A stretch of 64,000 nt of DNA from Viridibacillus soli (GCF_016612995.1 NZ_JAEOAH010000009.1:16316-80315); one strand, 5' to 3'; positions 17,453 through 27,190 are shown, numbered from the stretch's first letter. Numbers and translations: made by a program. The notes: generated from the letters alone by a model not told the origin.

Positions 17453-17869
17453 CTAAAAATCTACTTTTGAATTTAGTATTTCAAGAAATTCCTTTTGATG
17501 ACTCTCATTTTTAATCCTAAAGGCTTCATTTTTAGTATATAAAATAATGAATGTACTATCACCAGACTTTTTCCATACATTTAAAACATCTGTAGTATCA
17601 TCTTCAAATGTCAGAGTAACTCTGAAATCCTCTCTATAAGCCATTTCATATGATATATTTCTTTCGTGATTTGCTCCATTTAATATCTTTTTAAAAGTTT
17701 TTAATTTAGAACTGTCTCTAATAATTATTCCTTCATCAAATTGATTCGTCTCTCTATCTAATTTTTGCACTTTTATGCTCTCAGTATTTGAAAACCCATT
17801 AGATAATATTAAAAAAACACCAATGATAATTACTACAATTCCTATAAGCAGCAAAAACCATTTCTTCAT
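17453..17869 (-). CDS. Membrane-anchored hypothetical protein
   Basis: 138 aa. One N-terminal transmembrane helix (residues 4-22) is followed by an extracytoplasmic domain of about 115 residues rich in alternating beta pattern (FRVTLTFEDDTTDVLNVW). No cysteine follows the helix, so it is not a lipoprotein. ATG 17869 follows AAAGGGGAG. Family unrecognised. It is codirectional with the DUF1572 gene downstream and the hydrolase upstream, each with its own ribosome site. Confidence 0.6.
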   Translation of the reverse strand: MKKWFLLLIGIVVIIIGVFLILSNGFSNTESIKVQKLDRETNQFDEGIIIRDSSKLKTFKKILNGANHERNISYEMAYREDFRVTLTFEDDTTDVLNVWKKSGDSTFIILYTKNEAFRIKNESHQKEFLEILNSKVDF

Positions 17870-17910
17870 AAATTCTCCCCTTTAGTTGAAGGTTATAATT
17901 TAAAAGTATA

Positions 17911-18519
17911 TTAAGTAAGTATAGGTTTTATATTCAATAAACCCTTATCAACGGATGTCTCTATATAACCAACTATCTGATTAAACGTAAATACATTAAG
18001 TTTTTCATTTATAACTTCCATATCGTACTCCATATCGCCTAATACATAAGGAATGAATTCTTCAACATCTTTGGACTTAACCTCTTGCAAATCAAAGGTT
18101 GTAGGAAGATAACTGAGCCTTTTTCTTAATTCATCTGTAAAACCATAGTATTCTAATAATTTTCCATTCAGTAATCGGAAATCATTATGGTATAAATTAA
18201 ATATTTCTTTATTAGCTTCCATTCTGTTTTTCAACCAAGGGAGATAAAAACCTTTCAGCCATATATCATCAGCGATTAAATGTGTAAAATATCCCAATAT
18301 ATAATGACTTTCTACTTGCGAACTATATTTATGTAAAAAACCTTTATAATCAATGCTTCTTGAATAATCTTGTACTTCCCCTTTAAAGAAATGTGATAAG
18401 TCTTTAGGTGAAACAGCATCTGGAGCAATGTCTCCAAGTAAAAATGGTGTTCTATCTTCTATCGATAGACACTCTGCAATTCTATTAGCAATAACCAAGT
18501 GCATTATTCTTGAACCCAT
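17911..18519 (-). CDS. Zinc-dependent phospholipase C-like hydrolase
   Basis: 202 aa. The pattern GSRIMHLVIANRI (first histidine), FLLGDIAPDAV, DLSHFFKG and ESHYILGYFTHLIADDIW reproduces the spaced histidines and aspartates that bind zinc in the bacterial zinc-dependent phospholipase C / S1-P1 nuclease-like family. It lacks a signal peptide, so the function is probably intracellular and not that of the secreted phospholipases. ATG 18519 has GTGAGGGG upstream; the longer GTG start overlaps that site. Confidence 0.65.
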   Translation of the reverse strand: MGSRIMHLVIANRIAECLSIEDRTPFLLGDIAPDAVSPKDLSHFFKGEVQDYSRSIDYKGFLHKYSSQVESHYILGYFTHLIADDIWLKGFYLPWLKNRMEANKEIFNLYHNDFRLLNGKLLEYYGFTDELRKRLSYLPTTFDLQEVKSKDVEEFIPYVLGDMEYDMEVINEKLNVFTFNQIVGYIETSVDKGLLNIKPILT

Positions 18520-18619
18520 AATTCCCCTCACCCTTCAATGATTTCTTTAACTATTCTGTCACGTTAGTGAAAGAGTGTCACTGCCAATTCCAGAAACGCC
18601 CCCGTTACTTGAGTAACAT

Positions 18620-18826
18620 CTAAAGTGTCCCCTTAAATTTCTCTGGCTTTTTTACATAGCTTTCGATTATAAATCCACATTCAGTACAAATAATGTATTC
18701 AACAACTGCCCCAACAAAGTTCATCTTATTAACTGGGAACATAGCCCCATATCCACTACGCTTACCTTTACCCAATTCTTTTCCACCACATTTTGGGCAT
18801 TCTGTTACTTTCGTAGAATGTTTCAT
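18620..18826 (-). CDS. Small zinc-ribbon protein
   Basis: 68 aa with two CxxC pairs (ECPKCGG and ICTECGF, about 38 residues apart) that would bind one zinc ion. The middle (GYGAMFPVNKMNFVG) is hydrophobic. ATG 18826 follows AAAGGGGAGG. Proteins of this kind occur widely in Bacillales without known function. A protein-interaction role is more likely than catalysis. Confidence 0.65.
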   Translation of the reverse strand: MKHSTKVTECPKCGGKELGKGKRSGYGAMFPVNKMNFVGAVVEYIICTECGFIIESYVKKPEKFKGTL

Positions 18827-19081
18827 TTGAAAACCTCCCCTTTAGATATATGTAAACCAATTCCAATTAAAGAAACTCCTTGTGTTATTACCTTTCAATT
18901 GATTGAATCATTAAATTGTGGTTTTTCTGATGTTCTTAATAAAATTGCGAATGAACGGTAAATTGGTTTCATCTTCTTCAACTAACTGGCTTCTTTAGTT
19001 TAATAACTTCAACAAAAAGGAGCGTTAATCCTTCCTGGATCAACGCCTCTGTTACTTGAATAAGAACGAGTATACCCAATA
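18827..19081. other. Spacer with a hairpin-containing diverged repeat
   Basis: Contains a hairpin at about 19021-19047 (GAGCGTTAATCC / GGATCAACGCCTC, imperfect) and the phrase CTGTTACTTGAATAAG. Related phrases, CCGTTACTTTG and CCCGTTACTTGAGTAA, occur at about 17442 and 18601 after neighbouring genes. They look like old copies of one intergenic element. No gene seen. Confidence 0.35.
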
Positions 19082-19270
19082 TTATTTGAGTTCTCTTTCA
19101 AAGATAAGCTGTATTTTAAGTGCTTGTCCACCAGCACCGAATGGTAATGGTTCAAGCGTGTGTAAACGCCAACCTTCTTGTGCATGTTCTTTTACAATAC
19201 CTTCATAATCTTATTTTGGTTTGCCACTTAATGCACCTACTTGAACTTGAATAAATTTATAATCATACAT
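19082..19270 (-). pseudogene. DUF4177 protein with one in-frame stop
   Basis: A 62-codon frame with a good ribosome site (TTGGAGG) before ATG 19270. It reads MYDYKFIQVQVGALSG, then KEHAQEGWRLHTLEP, typical of small DUF4177 proteins. Codon 20 is TAA, the only defect. It is either a very recent nonsense mutation or a base-calling error. Confidence 0.7.
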
Positions 19271-19461
19271 TTTCAGTACCTCCAAATATAAAAATTTGAT
19301 AATTCTCTATTATACGATTTGGAAAATATTGGTTTCATTTTATTCTGTTAAATACATAAAAACTTTAATTCAACTAACCTTCCTCTATAAACATTGATGT
19401 ATCAACGGAGGTTAGTTGAATAAGCATATTTGAAATTGAACGATATTTTTTCATATAAAGT

Positions 19462-19659
19462 CAGGTGTGTTGATTAGGGGAATATTATGTTGTTATTTAC
19501 CGTTAAAATGGTTTTTATGTTCAATATTAACGTATGTTACTACATTTTTTAGTTGATAGTAGCGGAGGGGGTTCGACTCCCGCGGAAAGCGAGCATCCCG
19601 TAGCGGAAATACCTCCTATTTTAATGGTGATGGTTAAAATTGGTTAATTAACATACCTG
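19462..19659 (-). mobile_element. MITE copy 2 with perfect 9-bp target duplication
   Basis: 198 bp, inverted relative to copies 1 and 3. It starts CAGGTGTGTTGATTA and ends TTAATTAACATACCTG, giving imperfect terminal inverted repeats. It is flanked by ATATAAAGT on both sides (19453-19461 and 19660-19668). It has no coding capacity and a GC-rich centre (CCGCGGAAAGCGAGC). It lies 80 bp upstream of the lipoprotein gene and could affect its expression. Confidence 0.9.
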
Positions 19660-19738
19660 ATATAAAGTAGTAGATTACATTTAGTTATAATGTATAATAT
19701 TGGGTAATAAACAAATATTTCAAAAGGAGTGGGAGAAG

Positions 19739-20476
19739 ATGAAAAAATATTTATACGCAGGGATTTTACTTGGAACTGTCATGTTAGCAGGATGTAATGA
19801 AAATGAGGAAACAGAAAAACAAGGAGAGGTAGAGACTGCGGTTTTAGTTGATGAACAAACAGTTGAAGTTGAGCCTATATCTAATTCTGATAAAAATAAA
19901 GTGGATTCGGCAACTCCTTTAAAATTAACTAAAGAACAAAAGGCAGATTATCACAAGCAGTATGTGAAAATTGTGGAAGAAGTGAATCAAAGGAAATTAG
20001 GTATGGGTCTTGGAGTGCCACCAATTGAGCAGTTTCAATCAAAAGATTGGGAAGAACCGAAAGCATATGAAAAAATGGTTCAAAATATGGTCGATATATA
20101 TTTGGCGGAAGAACGGGAAGCATTAAATGCTGTATCGTCAACTACGAATCAAGTCGTTACGTATGGAACTGAAGGTACGACAAAAATAACACATACTTAT
20201 GTTATGGATCTTATACTTCCGATTGAAGTTACAGGTAGCTTTGAAACGCAATATAATGCAGGTGATGACCGTCAGCTGTTTGCAAAAGTAAATAATATAA
20301 CAAGTATAGCAATTTCTAAAGGCAAGTGGGAGCAAACGTCTTACGAGGCTTCTTTAATCGATGGTGGTCGTACATATAGCATTCGAATTGAAGGTATCCA
20401 TAGTTTTAATGGTTTATCAGCTGAGAAAGCGTTCACTATAGAGTTTAATTGTAATAAAGTAGGGGGAATATCTTAG
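19739..20476 (+). CDS. Hypothetical lipoprotein
   Basis: 245 aa. Signal peptide with lipobox LAGC (residues 14-17), then an acidic linker and a domain of about 190 residues with a helical first half and a beta-rich second half (VTYGTEGTTKITHTYVMDLIL). The mature protein would be anchored on the outer face of the membrane. No family recognised. ATG 19739 has AAAGGAG 9 nt upstream; the in-frame TTG 19700 lacks one. Confidence 0.65.
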   Translation: MKKYLYAGILLGTVMLAGCNENEETEKQGEVETAVLVDEQTVEVEPISNSDKNKVDSATPLKLTKEQKADYHKQYVKIVEEVNQRKLGMGLGVPPIEQFQSKDWEEPKAYEKMVQNMVDIYLAEEREALNAVSSTTNQVVTYGTEGTTKITHTYVMDLILPIEVTGSFETQYNAGDDRQLFAKVNNITSIAISKGKWEQTSYEASLIDGGRTYSIRIEGIHSFNGLSAEKAFTIEFNCNKVGGIS

Positions 20477-20904
20477 TGCTTCAAGAGGGTATTTATGCCC
20501 CTTTCACCCGTTGATAAACAGTATGGATAAATTGGTTACATTGGTTTTGATATTGAGTATTGCTATCTATTCTCTTTTATTTTTACTATAGGGAATTATA
20601 AATGTTTAAAGCCCTTATTGGACGAACGGGTGCTTCAATAAGAACCTATGGAAATAATAAAACTTTTTTATAAAATTGCTATACAGATTAGTAAGAAAAA
20701 AATTCATTTTGATCAAACGTTATTACAAATCTATACTCGGTGTTATTGGAATGTTTATAATATCCAGTTATTTTAATCGTATAGTGAGAATCAAGAGCCT
20801 AGTAGAGTTAAATAAACACCTTTAAGTGAAATGTATAATAGGTTTTTAACGTAAAAATTATCAACATTATAATGAAATATTTATAGAACAAAGGAGCGAG
20901 AAAA
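20477..20904. other. Spacer, no gene seen
   Basis: AT-rich, with short interrupted frames on both strands. AAGCCCTTATTGGACGAACG at about 20609 resembles a recurring intergenic fragment but has no clear structure. Confidence 0.35.
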
Positions 20905-21786
20905 TTGATTATTATACCGTCAGATGAGATTTTACAACAATGGGTGGAGGACTTTGTACCGAAGAAAGATTTATTCTTCTTAACAGAAGGAGATGTTGAG
21001 AAGCTCCAAGGAGATTTGCGAAATGTACTTGTTATGCCAATAACAGAGTTTTACGGCCATACTTCATATACACAAACGGAGTTTAATAACAGCTATGAAT
21101 ATTGGAATATTAAAGGTGCAACACATGTAATCGCGGCAAATCCAGCTTGGATTGTCTCTGTTGCTGAAGATATTCGTGCATTCTTGCTACGCCGACAAGT
21201 AGAAGTAGAGCGTGGCATGGTGTTACCGGTAACATTCTTTTCAGATATATCAGTTGTGCCTGGGGCTTATATAATAGAGGATTCAGTAGTTTTGCAACGT
21301 AGAATGTGGGAAGAGCTGCCGCAAAGCAATAAGAAGATGATTATGAAAATGGTAGCAGAGTGGTGGGAGGATGGCGTATGTGAAGCGATTCCAGAAAAAC
21401 TACCTCCGCATTTACTGACCATTGCGAATACATACGGAACGACGTCAGGTGCAAATTGCTTAGCAGCTGCTTTATTTGCTGTGAGTGGCAAGGGAAGCGA
21501 ATGGTTATTACAAGAGTGGGTGCATCAGCAAGCATTTTTGAATGGTCTAAAGCAGTGTGGGTATGAAGCATTCGAAGAGGATACACAGCTTATGGCAGGC
21601 GATGTAGTCGCATGGTTGGATGACAATGAAGTAATCCAACATGCAGCATATTATATCGGTAATGGCCTATTCTTCAATAAACAAGGTCAAACTATTTTTA
21701 ATGCTTGGAAAATCATGAAGCAGGAAGAATTGATCAAGAAGTGGCCGGGTATGAGAATGAACATCTATCGATATTTTGATAAATAA
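20905..21786 (+). CDS. Hypothetical protein with an NlpC/P60-like C-terminus
   Basis: 293 aa, no signal peptide. Residues 180-260 carry a candidate papain-like triad: Cys185 at the start of a helix (SGANCLAAALFAV), His246 in a strand after GDVVAWLD (VIQHAAYYIG), and Asn258 in FFNKQGQ. This order and spacing fit NlpC/P60-type cysteine peptidases. The N-terminal 170 residues match nothing I know. A TTG start with AAAGGAGCG is used. The active site is inference from pattern. Confidence 0.5.
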   Translation: MIIIPSDEILQQWVEDFVPKKDLFFLTEGDVEKLQGDLRNVLVMPITEFYGHTSYTQTEFNNSYEYWNIKGATHVIAANPAWIVSVAEDIRAFLLRRQVEVERGMVLPVTFFSDISVVPGAYIIEDSVVLQRRMWEELPQSNKKMIMKMVAEWWEDGVCEAIPEKLPPHLLTIANTYGTTSGANCLAAALFAVSGKGSEWLLQEWVHQQAFLNGLKQCGYEAFEEDTQLMAGDVVAWLDDNEVIQHAAYYIGNGLFFNKQGQTIFNAWKIMKQEELIKKWPGMRMNIYRYFDK

Positions 21787-21878
21787 AATGTTATATAATT
21801 TGAAGCAAGTACTAAGCAAAGTAATCTGCTTCTTATTTAATTTTAGCTCATTTATAACAAGGATCGAGAGGGGAATAT

Positions 21879-22568
21879 ATGAAAACAATTGGATTAATAG
21901 GTGGCATGAGCTGGGAATCGTCAGCAGAATATTATAAGTTCATCAATGAAGAAGTAAAACATCAATTAGGTGGTTTGCATTCAGCCAAATGCATCTTATT
22001 TAGTGTGGATTTTGAGGAAATAGAACGCTATCAAACTGTAGGGGATTGGGAAAGTGCAGGGCGTGTCTTAGCAAATGCGGCAATTTCTTTAGAGAAAGCA
22101 GGGGTTGACTTTATTGTCATTTGTACAAATACAATGCATAAAGTAGTTGATGTGATAGAAGATCAGATACATATACCAATCCTACATATTGCGGATGCAA
22201 CAGCTAATCAAATTAAAGCACAGGGTATTCAGAAAATCGGTTTACTCGGTACCAAATTTACGATGGAACAAGATTTTTATAAGTCCCGTGTGGAGACATA
22301 CAATATTCAGGTCATTGTACCAGAAGAAGAGGAAAGGGCTATTGTACATCAAATTATTTATGATGAGTTGTGCTTAGGCATTATAAAAGAATCTTCTAAG
22401 AAAAAGTATATAGACATCATCGATCGACTTGTCGAAGCAGGAGCTGAAGGCATTATTCTTGGTTGTACAGAAATAGGTCTGCTCATAAAACAGCAGGATG
22501 CTAATATTACTTTGTTTGATACTACTAAAATCCATGCTATTGAGTCGGTAAAACAGGCATTACAATAA
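21879..22568 (+). CDS. Aspartate/glutamate racemase-family enzyme
   Basis: 229 aa cofactor-independent amino acid racemase of the RacX/YgeA type. The two catalytic cysteines are present in ICTNTMHK (Cys82) and LGCTEIGLL (Cys196). The N-terminal IGLIGGMSWESS is the family signature. It probably makes D-amino acids for the cell wall or biofilm control; the substrate cannot be told. ATG 21879 follows GAGAGGGG. A terminator follows at 22726. Confidence 0.85.
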   Translation: MKTIGLIGGMSWESSAEYYKFINEEVKHQLGGLHSAKCILFSVDFEEIERYQTVGDWESAGRVLANAAISLEKAGVDFIVICTNTMHKVVDVIEDQIHIPILHIADATANQIKAQGIQKIGLLGTKFTMEQDFYKSRVETYNIQVIVPEEEERAIVHQIIYDELCLGIIKESSKKKYIDIIDRLVEAGAEGIILGCTEIGLLIKQQDANITLFDTTKIHAIESVKQALQ

Positions 22569-22725
22569 GAAGTCATCATGATGAACTTCCATGTAACATA
22601 GAGTCGCTCTAACATATTAATGGAATAAAATTCAATTAAGTAGAAATCGATTGGAAAATAAAGCAGTTATAAATGGTGGAGAGTCTTATACTAGAGCAGT
22701 TAGTAGAAGGATATTAGGAAATCAG

Positions 22726-22756
22726 GAGCATCCAATTTAAGTAGGATGCTCTTTTT
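22726..22756. terminator. Terminator between convergent genes
   Basis: GAGCATCC / GGATGCTC with a 10-nt loop and a T-run on the plus strand. It ends the racemase transcript; the minus-strand gene stops inside its T-run. Confidence 0.75.
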
Positions 22757-23480
22757 AATTTTCATTTGCAATAAATTCAATCTTTTTCATTTGGTACATA
22801 TTATCTTTAAATATATATGAAATGTGAAAATTGCCTATAAAGCCACCAACAGGAGATACTTGCGCCCCTATAATAGCTGTCAATTCATTATTCAAAACAT
22901 CAAATTTAATTATATTTCCAGTACTTATGTCTGAAAACAGGTTTTCGGGTTTAATACCTAAATTCTCAATATTTATGACAGTTTCTTTATTTCCTATTTT
23001 TATGATAGCTTCAGACTTAGTTAAATTTGTTTTTACATTTTTCGAAATAATAGCCATTGGATTATCCACAAGTATTTCTTTGTAAACATATCCAAGATTA
23101 GATTTAGTTTTATGAAACACATGAACATTTTGTTCTATAATACCAGTCCCGGTACCTGTTGTTAATACAATAATTAATCCTTTTTCTCCATTAGAGTTTA
23201 TATCATTAAAGTATATTTTCGGACTAAAAGCTTCCTCAGAAACATTCATCCAATAGGGAAATAATCGACTATTTCCATTTACCTCTAATCTGAATTTTTG
23301 TAAATATCCATCTCTTTCGGTAGCATATAAAGTGATATTCTCCTTTGGTAATGTTGCAACAGCCCTTTCCCTTGTCACACTTTGAACAGGATTTTTATTA
23401 AAATTATCATCATTAGCTATGTTCTGCAATGGATTAAGTAATATAACTAATATTGCGAATTTTATTAATAACCAATTCAT
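22755..23480 (-). CDS. Exported hypothetical protein
   Basis: 241 aa with an N-terminal signal or anchor helix (residues 3-20). The body is beta-rich, with a calcium-loop-like FNDINSNGEKGLIIVLTTG at about 93-111, reminiscent of FG-GAP/VCBS-type strands that follow an electron-carrier-like pattern in secreted Bacillus proteins. No family was recognised with confidence. ATG 23480 has GAGGAG upstream. Confidence 0.55.
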   Translation of the reverse strand: MNWLLIKFAILVILLNPLQNIANDDNFNKNPVQSVTRERAVATLPKENITLYATERDGYLQKFRLEVNGNSRLFPYWMNVSEEAFSPKIYFNDINSNGEKGLIIVLTTGTGTGIIEQNVHVFHKTKSNLGYVYKEILVDNPMAIISKNVKTNLTKSEAIIKIGNKETVINIENLGIKPENLFSDISTGNIIKFDVLNNELTAIIGAQVSPVGGFIGNFHISYIFKDNMYQMKKIEFIANEN

Positions 23481-23694
23481 AAATTCTCCTCTACCTAATT
23501 TTCAATAGTATGGATGGAATACGCCATTAAGATACCTCTATATAAGCTTTAAAATATATTCTTTTAAAAAAGGATTTTATAGTATTTAGTACAGATAAAA
23601 AAGTTATTTACTAGATCTTTATCGCCACTTTTGTTGATACATATTGAAAAATGATAATAAAGGTGTTTAATTTCGGAGTCAAGAACCCGTGTTA

Positions 23695-24050
23695 TTATGT
23701 TGTAAATAACTCACTATTCTTCGCTTCAATTTTATAGCGCTTTTTCGCTAAGTCTTTGAATCTTTCCGTTTCTTGAAAAGCTGCTTGCTCTTCATGTTCG
23801 GTTGATTTTATGGAAACTGAATACGTTTTGCTTTTGGCACCGTCTTTATAACAGCCATCTTGTAATGACATCCGAATCGGTGGAATCGCATTCCGTCCAT
23901 TATTCAAACAATATTTTATTTTAACTCCTCTAAAATAAAAGAAAAATCAACGAGTTCCTTGATTTCACGAAGCATATTCTCTTTAGGCACAATTAAATCG
24001 TAAAGCGCCATATAAGGGCTTAGAGTGAATGTTTCTTGTTTAGAAATCAT
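23695..24050 (-). pseudogene. Internally deleted IS1182-family transposase
   Basis: From ATG 24050 the frame gives the IS1182 N-terminus (MISKQETFTLSPYMALYDL) and stops at about 23922. After a gap in homology, a second piece (GCYKDGAKSKTYSVSI, then KKRYKIEAKN) corresponds to the middle of the same transposase. Most of the DDE domain is missing. No terminal repeats were recognised. Confidence 0.75.
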
Positions 24051-24137
24051 GGACAGCACCACCTTGAATTAGTCTTTTATAATAAAGGGTTAGGTGTGAA
24101 TCGGAAAGAATGAAAAACTCAAAAAAACGATAAAACT
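24051..24137. other. Short spacer before the GC-rich repeat
   Basis: Leader of the dead transposase and a short AT-rich stretch; nothing else seen. Confidence 0.3.
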
Positions 24138-24267
24138 AGTTGATTGGAGTGCAGGCGGCGACTCCTTGGGGAACTAGCGAACATCTTGAGACCCCGCAGG
24201 AGCGTTAGCGACGAGGAGGCTCAAGGTTCGTCCCCAGGAAAGCGTCCGCCGGAACGGAAATTAACGG
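24138..24267. repeat. GC-rich intergenic repeat of Bacillales type
   Basis: A block of about 130 bp, far richer in GC than its surroundings, with phrases GGCGGCGACTCC, GACCCCGCAGGAGCG, GCGACGAGGAGGCTC and GGAAAGCGTCCGCC. Its outer parts (TAGTTGATT...GGCGG and CCGCC...AATTAACGG) are imperfectly complementary, so it can fold. I recall such blocks as highly repeated, unannotated sequences in Lysinibacillus and relatives. The only copy in this window is this one, although the MITE centre shares some wording. Confidence 0.6.
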
Positions 24268-24503
24268 CATCGAAGAAAAAGCCAAGGCTAAAATTCATTT
24301 TATGGACTTTTTCAGTGCTCTCTTTGTAGATTAGGAGTTATTTTTTGATTGTATAAAAATATTTACTTAGTTATCACTTTTTGACAATGAATATGATATG
24401 ATTGCAGTTCTCGGTAAAAGGGTCCTATCATTTGTAACGATAAAGATGAGACTCAAATACTTAGTAAAATAAGGATGTGGTTTGAAAGGACGTTTTTTTA
24501 CAT

Positions 24504-25655
24504 ATGCAATTACATCATAGATTAAAGATTTTCAATTTTTTGTTTTTTGGTATGCTTGCTTTGTTTATACCATTTTTACCGGTTTATTTAGCTGAGCGTG
24601 GTTTATCTCCGAGTGAGATTGGACTTGTCGTAGGGACAGGTGGGTTCGTAACGATTATTACGCAACCGTTATGGGGTTTCATTAGTGATAAGACAAAAAC
24701 AATTCGGAAAATATTATTATTGTTATTAGTAGTAGCTAGTTTATTTGGCTATTTTTTGTTTAGCGTTAATGACTTTGTTCTATTAGTCATTTTTGCGATG
24801 CTTGTCTATTTCTTCTTAATGCCGATTGACCCATTAATGGAAAGCTTGAATTTTACAGTAGCAGAAGCAGCGAAAATTAGTTACGGTTCGATTCGTACAT
24901 ACGGGGCATTAGGATATGCACTGTTGTCGCTTGTAACAGGCTATATCATGTCATACTTTGGTAACAACAGTGTTGGTATCCTTTTTGTAGTACTAGGTGT
25001 ATTAGGGATTCTTATTATTTTGAAAATGCCCGATGCTCCGACATCTTCAAAACCAGTAACGATAGGTGGCTTGAAGAGCTTTTTGAGTAATAAGCAAACA
25101 TTGGCTTTTTTAATACTCGTATTTATTTGCTCGGTGCCAGCACGTATGAATGATACGTTTTTAGGTGTCCATATACGTACACTAGGTGGTAGCACCGAGC
25201 TTGTTGGACAAGCATTTTTCTTCGCTGCATCTAGTGAAATTATCGTTTTTGCACTAAGCTTCTGGTGGCTTCGTCAAGGGAAGGAAATGCTAATTATTAC
25301 GATTGCAGCCCTTTTCTTCTTTGTACGGTTTTTCATTTCAGCATGGATTACAGACCCGCAAATGCTAGTATTCGTCCAATTATTACAAATGCTCACATTC
25401 CCAATCTTCTATACTGCCGCGATTCAATACTTATATCGTATTGTACCCGTCGAATGGCGAGCAACAGGTCAAACTGTGCTAGCACTTCTATTCTTCGGCG
25501 TATCAAGTATCATCGCCTCATATGCAGGTGGATTTCTTTACAACGCATTAACTGGACAACAGTTCTATCTAGTTGTATCGGCAATATCGTTGGCAGGAAC
25601 GGTATTTGGATTAGTATTGTTAGTTGTAAATCGAAGTAAGAAAACAGTTGAATAG
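24504..25655 (+). CDS. MFS transporter
   Basis: 383 aa with about twelve transmembrane helices. The N-terminal half shows FIPFLPVYLAERGLSPSEIG and the loop 2-3 region GFISDKTKTIRK. The family is the MFS branch that includes YwbF and phenylpropionate-type permeases (MFS_1-like). Substrate unknown. The nearest ribosome site, GAAAGGA at 24484, is 13 nt from ATG 24504, which is long. A terminator follows. Confidence 0.8.
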   Translation: MQLHHRLKIFNFLFFGMLALFIPFLPVYLAERGLSPSEIGLVVGTGGFVTIITQPLWGFISDKTKTIRKILLLLLVVASLFGYFLFSVNDFVLLVIFAMLVYFFLMPIDPLMESLNFTVAEAAKISYGSIRTYGALGYALLSLVTGYIMSYFGNNSVGILFVVLGVLGILIILKMPDAPTSSKPVTIGGLKSFLSNKQTLAFLILVFICSVPARMNDTFLGVHIRTLGGSTELVGQAFFFAASSEIIVFALSFWWLRQGKEMLIITIAALFFFVRFFISAWITDPQMLVFVQLLQMLTFPIFYTAAIQYLYRIVPVEWRATGQTVLALLFFGVSSIIASYAGGFLYNALTGQQFYLVVSAISLAGTVFGLVLLVVNRSKKTVE

Positions 25656-25663
25656 TGAAATGA

Positions 25664-25700
25664 AAATCTCTCTTTATCTTTTGATAAAGGGAGATTTTTC
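25664..25700 (+). terminator. Terminator of the MFS gene
   Basis: AATCTCtCTTTATC / GATAAAGgGAGATT stem and T-run. A very similar hairpin occurs at 30330-30362. Confidence 0.8.
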
Positions 25701-25852
25701 ATAGGGATATGTATAAATTAATAGATCAACTAAGAACTTCTCCAATCCGTTCGTATCACGGTTATTATTTGTGATTTCAAAGAAAAATAAATTCAGCATT
25801 TATTTATGTAGATCTTAATTTGGAAGTTATCTCGCAACAGAATAAAAAATGT

Positions 25853-27190
25853 CTATATCTGAATTTTATATACTTTTCGAGGTCTCCCACGTCCAGGTGG
25901 CTGTTCTTCTCCAGTAATCATTGCAAAGTTATATTGCTCTAATGTTTTTAAAATGCGACTAGCTGCTCTTAATGATATATCAAATGCTTCCGCTAAATGA
26001 TGAACGGTTAATTCTTTTGTCGATGAATGTTCTAGTAATGACACTAGACGGGTGATCGTAACAGCACTTAAATTAGTTGTATTTGAAATTTCTATTAAGT
26101 GTTCCTCCTTTAATTTAGTTGAAAATGATAGAGGCGGAGTGTCATTTATTAATAATGGCCCTGTCAATTCTCCATATTCACTGCAAATATAACAGCATGA
26201 TTTTTTCTTTGTATTTGAAAATTTCAAAGCTTTTTCAGCGTGAATTTCGGCTTTTGACGTATCGTCACCAATCCCAATCCCTACAGATATGTTACTACCA
26301 ATTTGTTCTTCCAACTTATTTAACAAGGGAAAACGTTTAAATCTATCAGTTAGATTTTTTGCCATTTGTTTATTTGTGTATATATTAACTTGTGTGTCAT
26401 TTATAAATGTCAATGACATCTGATTTTCTTCACAAAAGTCAATAATAATTTCTTCAAATGCAATTTTTGTTCTGAAGTATTGATATTTGTTTTGAGGCCT
26501 TCTATCTGTTTTATGCCATTGTATTAATATAGCCGTTGTTTGAAGCTCAGTATTTAGGAGTGCGGCTATATTTGCATTTAATATACTTATAGCTGATTTT
26601 ATACTAGCGTGTGTAGCTTTTACTCTTTTTACTGGAATACCTCGATGCTCCAATTCTTTTGCAACACTTGTTAGACAAGTAATCGCGCATTTACTACTGC
26701 CGTTCATAAAATTACTTTCATGCTGATCTGCCCAGTCTTTCGTAGTATAGGTTACTTCATTTTGTAAGGGGATAAAAGAATGATCCTCTAACCCAATCTC
26801 TGAAATAGAATTAAGTACCTCTAGTTTACTAAGCACATCTATCGTGAAAGGAGTAAATTGAAAGAGTTGGCCTGCATTTTCAATTGCAAGTTCAAACAAA
26901 GTTTTATAAATTGCTGATCCATCATAATGTACGCAAATAGGTATCGGCCCTACGTAATTAATTAATTGACTACTCATATATATTTCGTATGCCATTTGTC
27001 CAGCAAAAAGTAATATATCACATTCGAATAATAAATCCTGCTCAATATTCCTCGTTTCTTCAACGTGTTTAATGATAAATAGTTTGTACTCAATATTTAA
27101 TTCGTTTTCTATATTCATTTGATCCATGATTCTATTTACTAAATCGATAGGACCGACAATTCCTACTAATAATACTTCCATAATCTTCAA
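25853..27190 (-). CDS. Transcriptional regulator with a GGDEF-like middle and C-terminal HTH
   Basis: 445 aa. The N-terminal 150 residues look like a receiver or sensor domain (EVLLVGIVGPIDLVNRIMD; CDILLFAGQ). A degenerate GGDEF-like segment follows (NISVGIGIGDDTSKAEIHAEKAL, about 315-335) without GGDEF residues. The C-terminus carries a winged HTH (LTVHHLAEAFDISLRAASRI, then GRGRPRKVYKI). It is divergent from the catabolic operon starting at 27603, which it probably controls. TTG 27190 with GAAAGGA is used; ATG 27181 is the alternative. Confidence 0.65.
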   Translation of the reverse strand: MKIMEVLLVGIVGPIDLVNRIMDQMNIENELNIEYKLFIIKHVEETRNIEQDLLFECDILLFAGQMAYEIYMSSQLINYVGPIPICVHYDGSAIYKTLFELAIENAGQLFQFTPFTIDVLSKLEVLNSISEIGLEDHSFIPLQNEVTYTTKDWADQHESNFMNGSSKCAITCLTSVAKELEHRGIPVKRVKATHASIKSAISILNANIAALLNTELQTTAILIQWHKTDRRPQNKYQYFRTKIAFEEIIIDFCEENQMSLTFINDTQVNIYTNKQMAKNLTDRFKRFPLLNKLEEQIGSNISVGIGIGDDTSKAEIHAEKALKFSNTKKKSCCYICSEYGELTGPLLINDTPPLSFSTKLKEEHLIEISNTTNLSAVTITRLVSLLEHSSTKELTVHHLAEAFDISLRAASRILKTLEQYNFAMITGEEQPPGRGRPRKVYKIQI

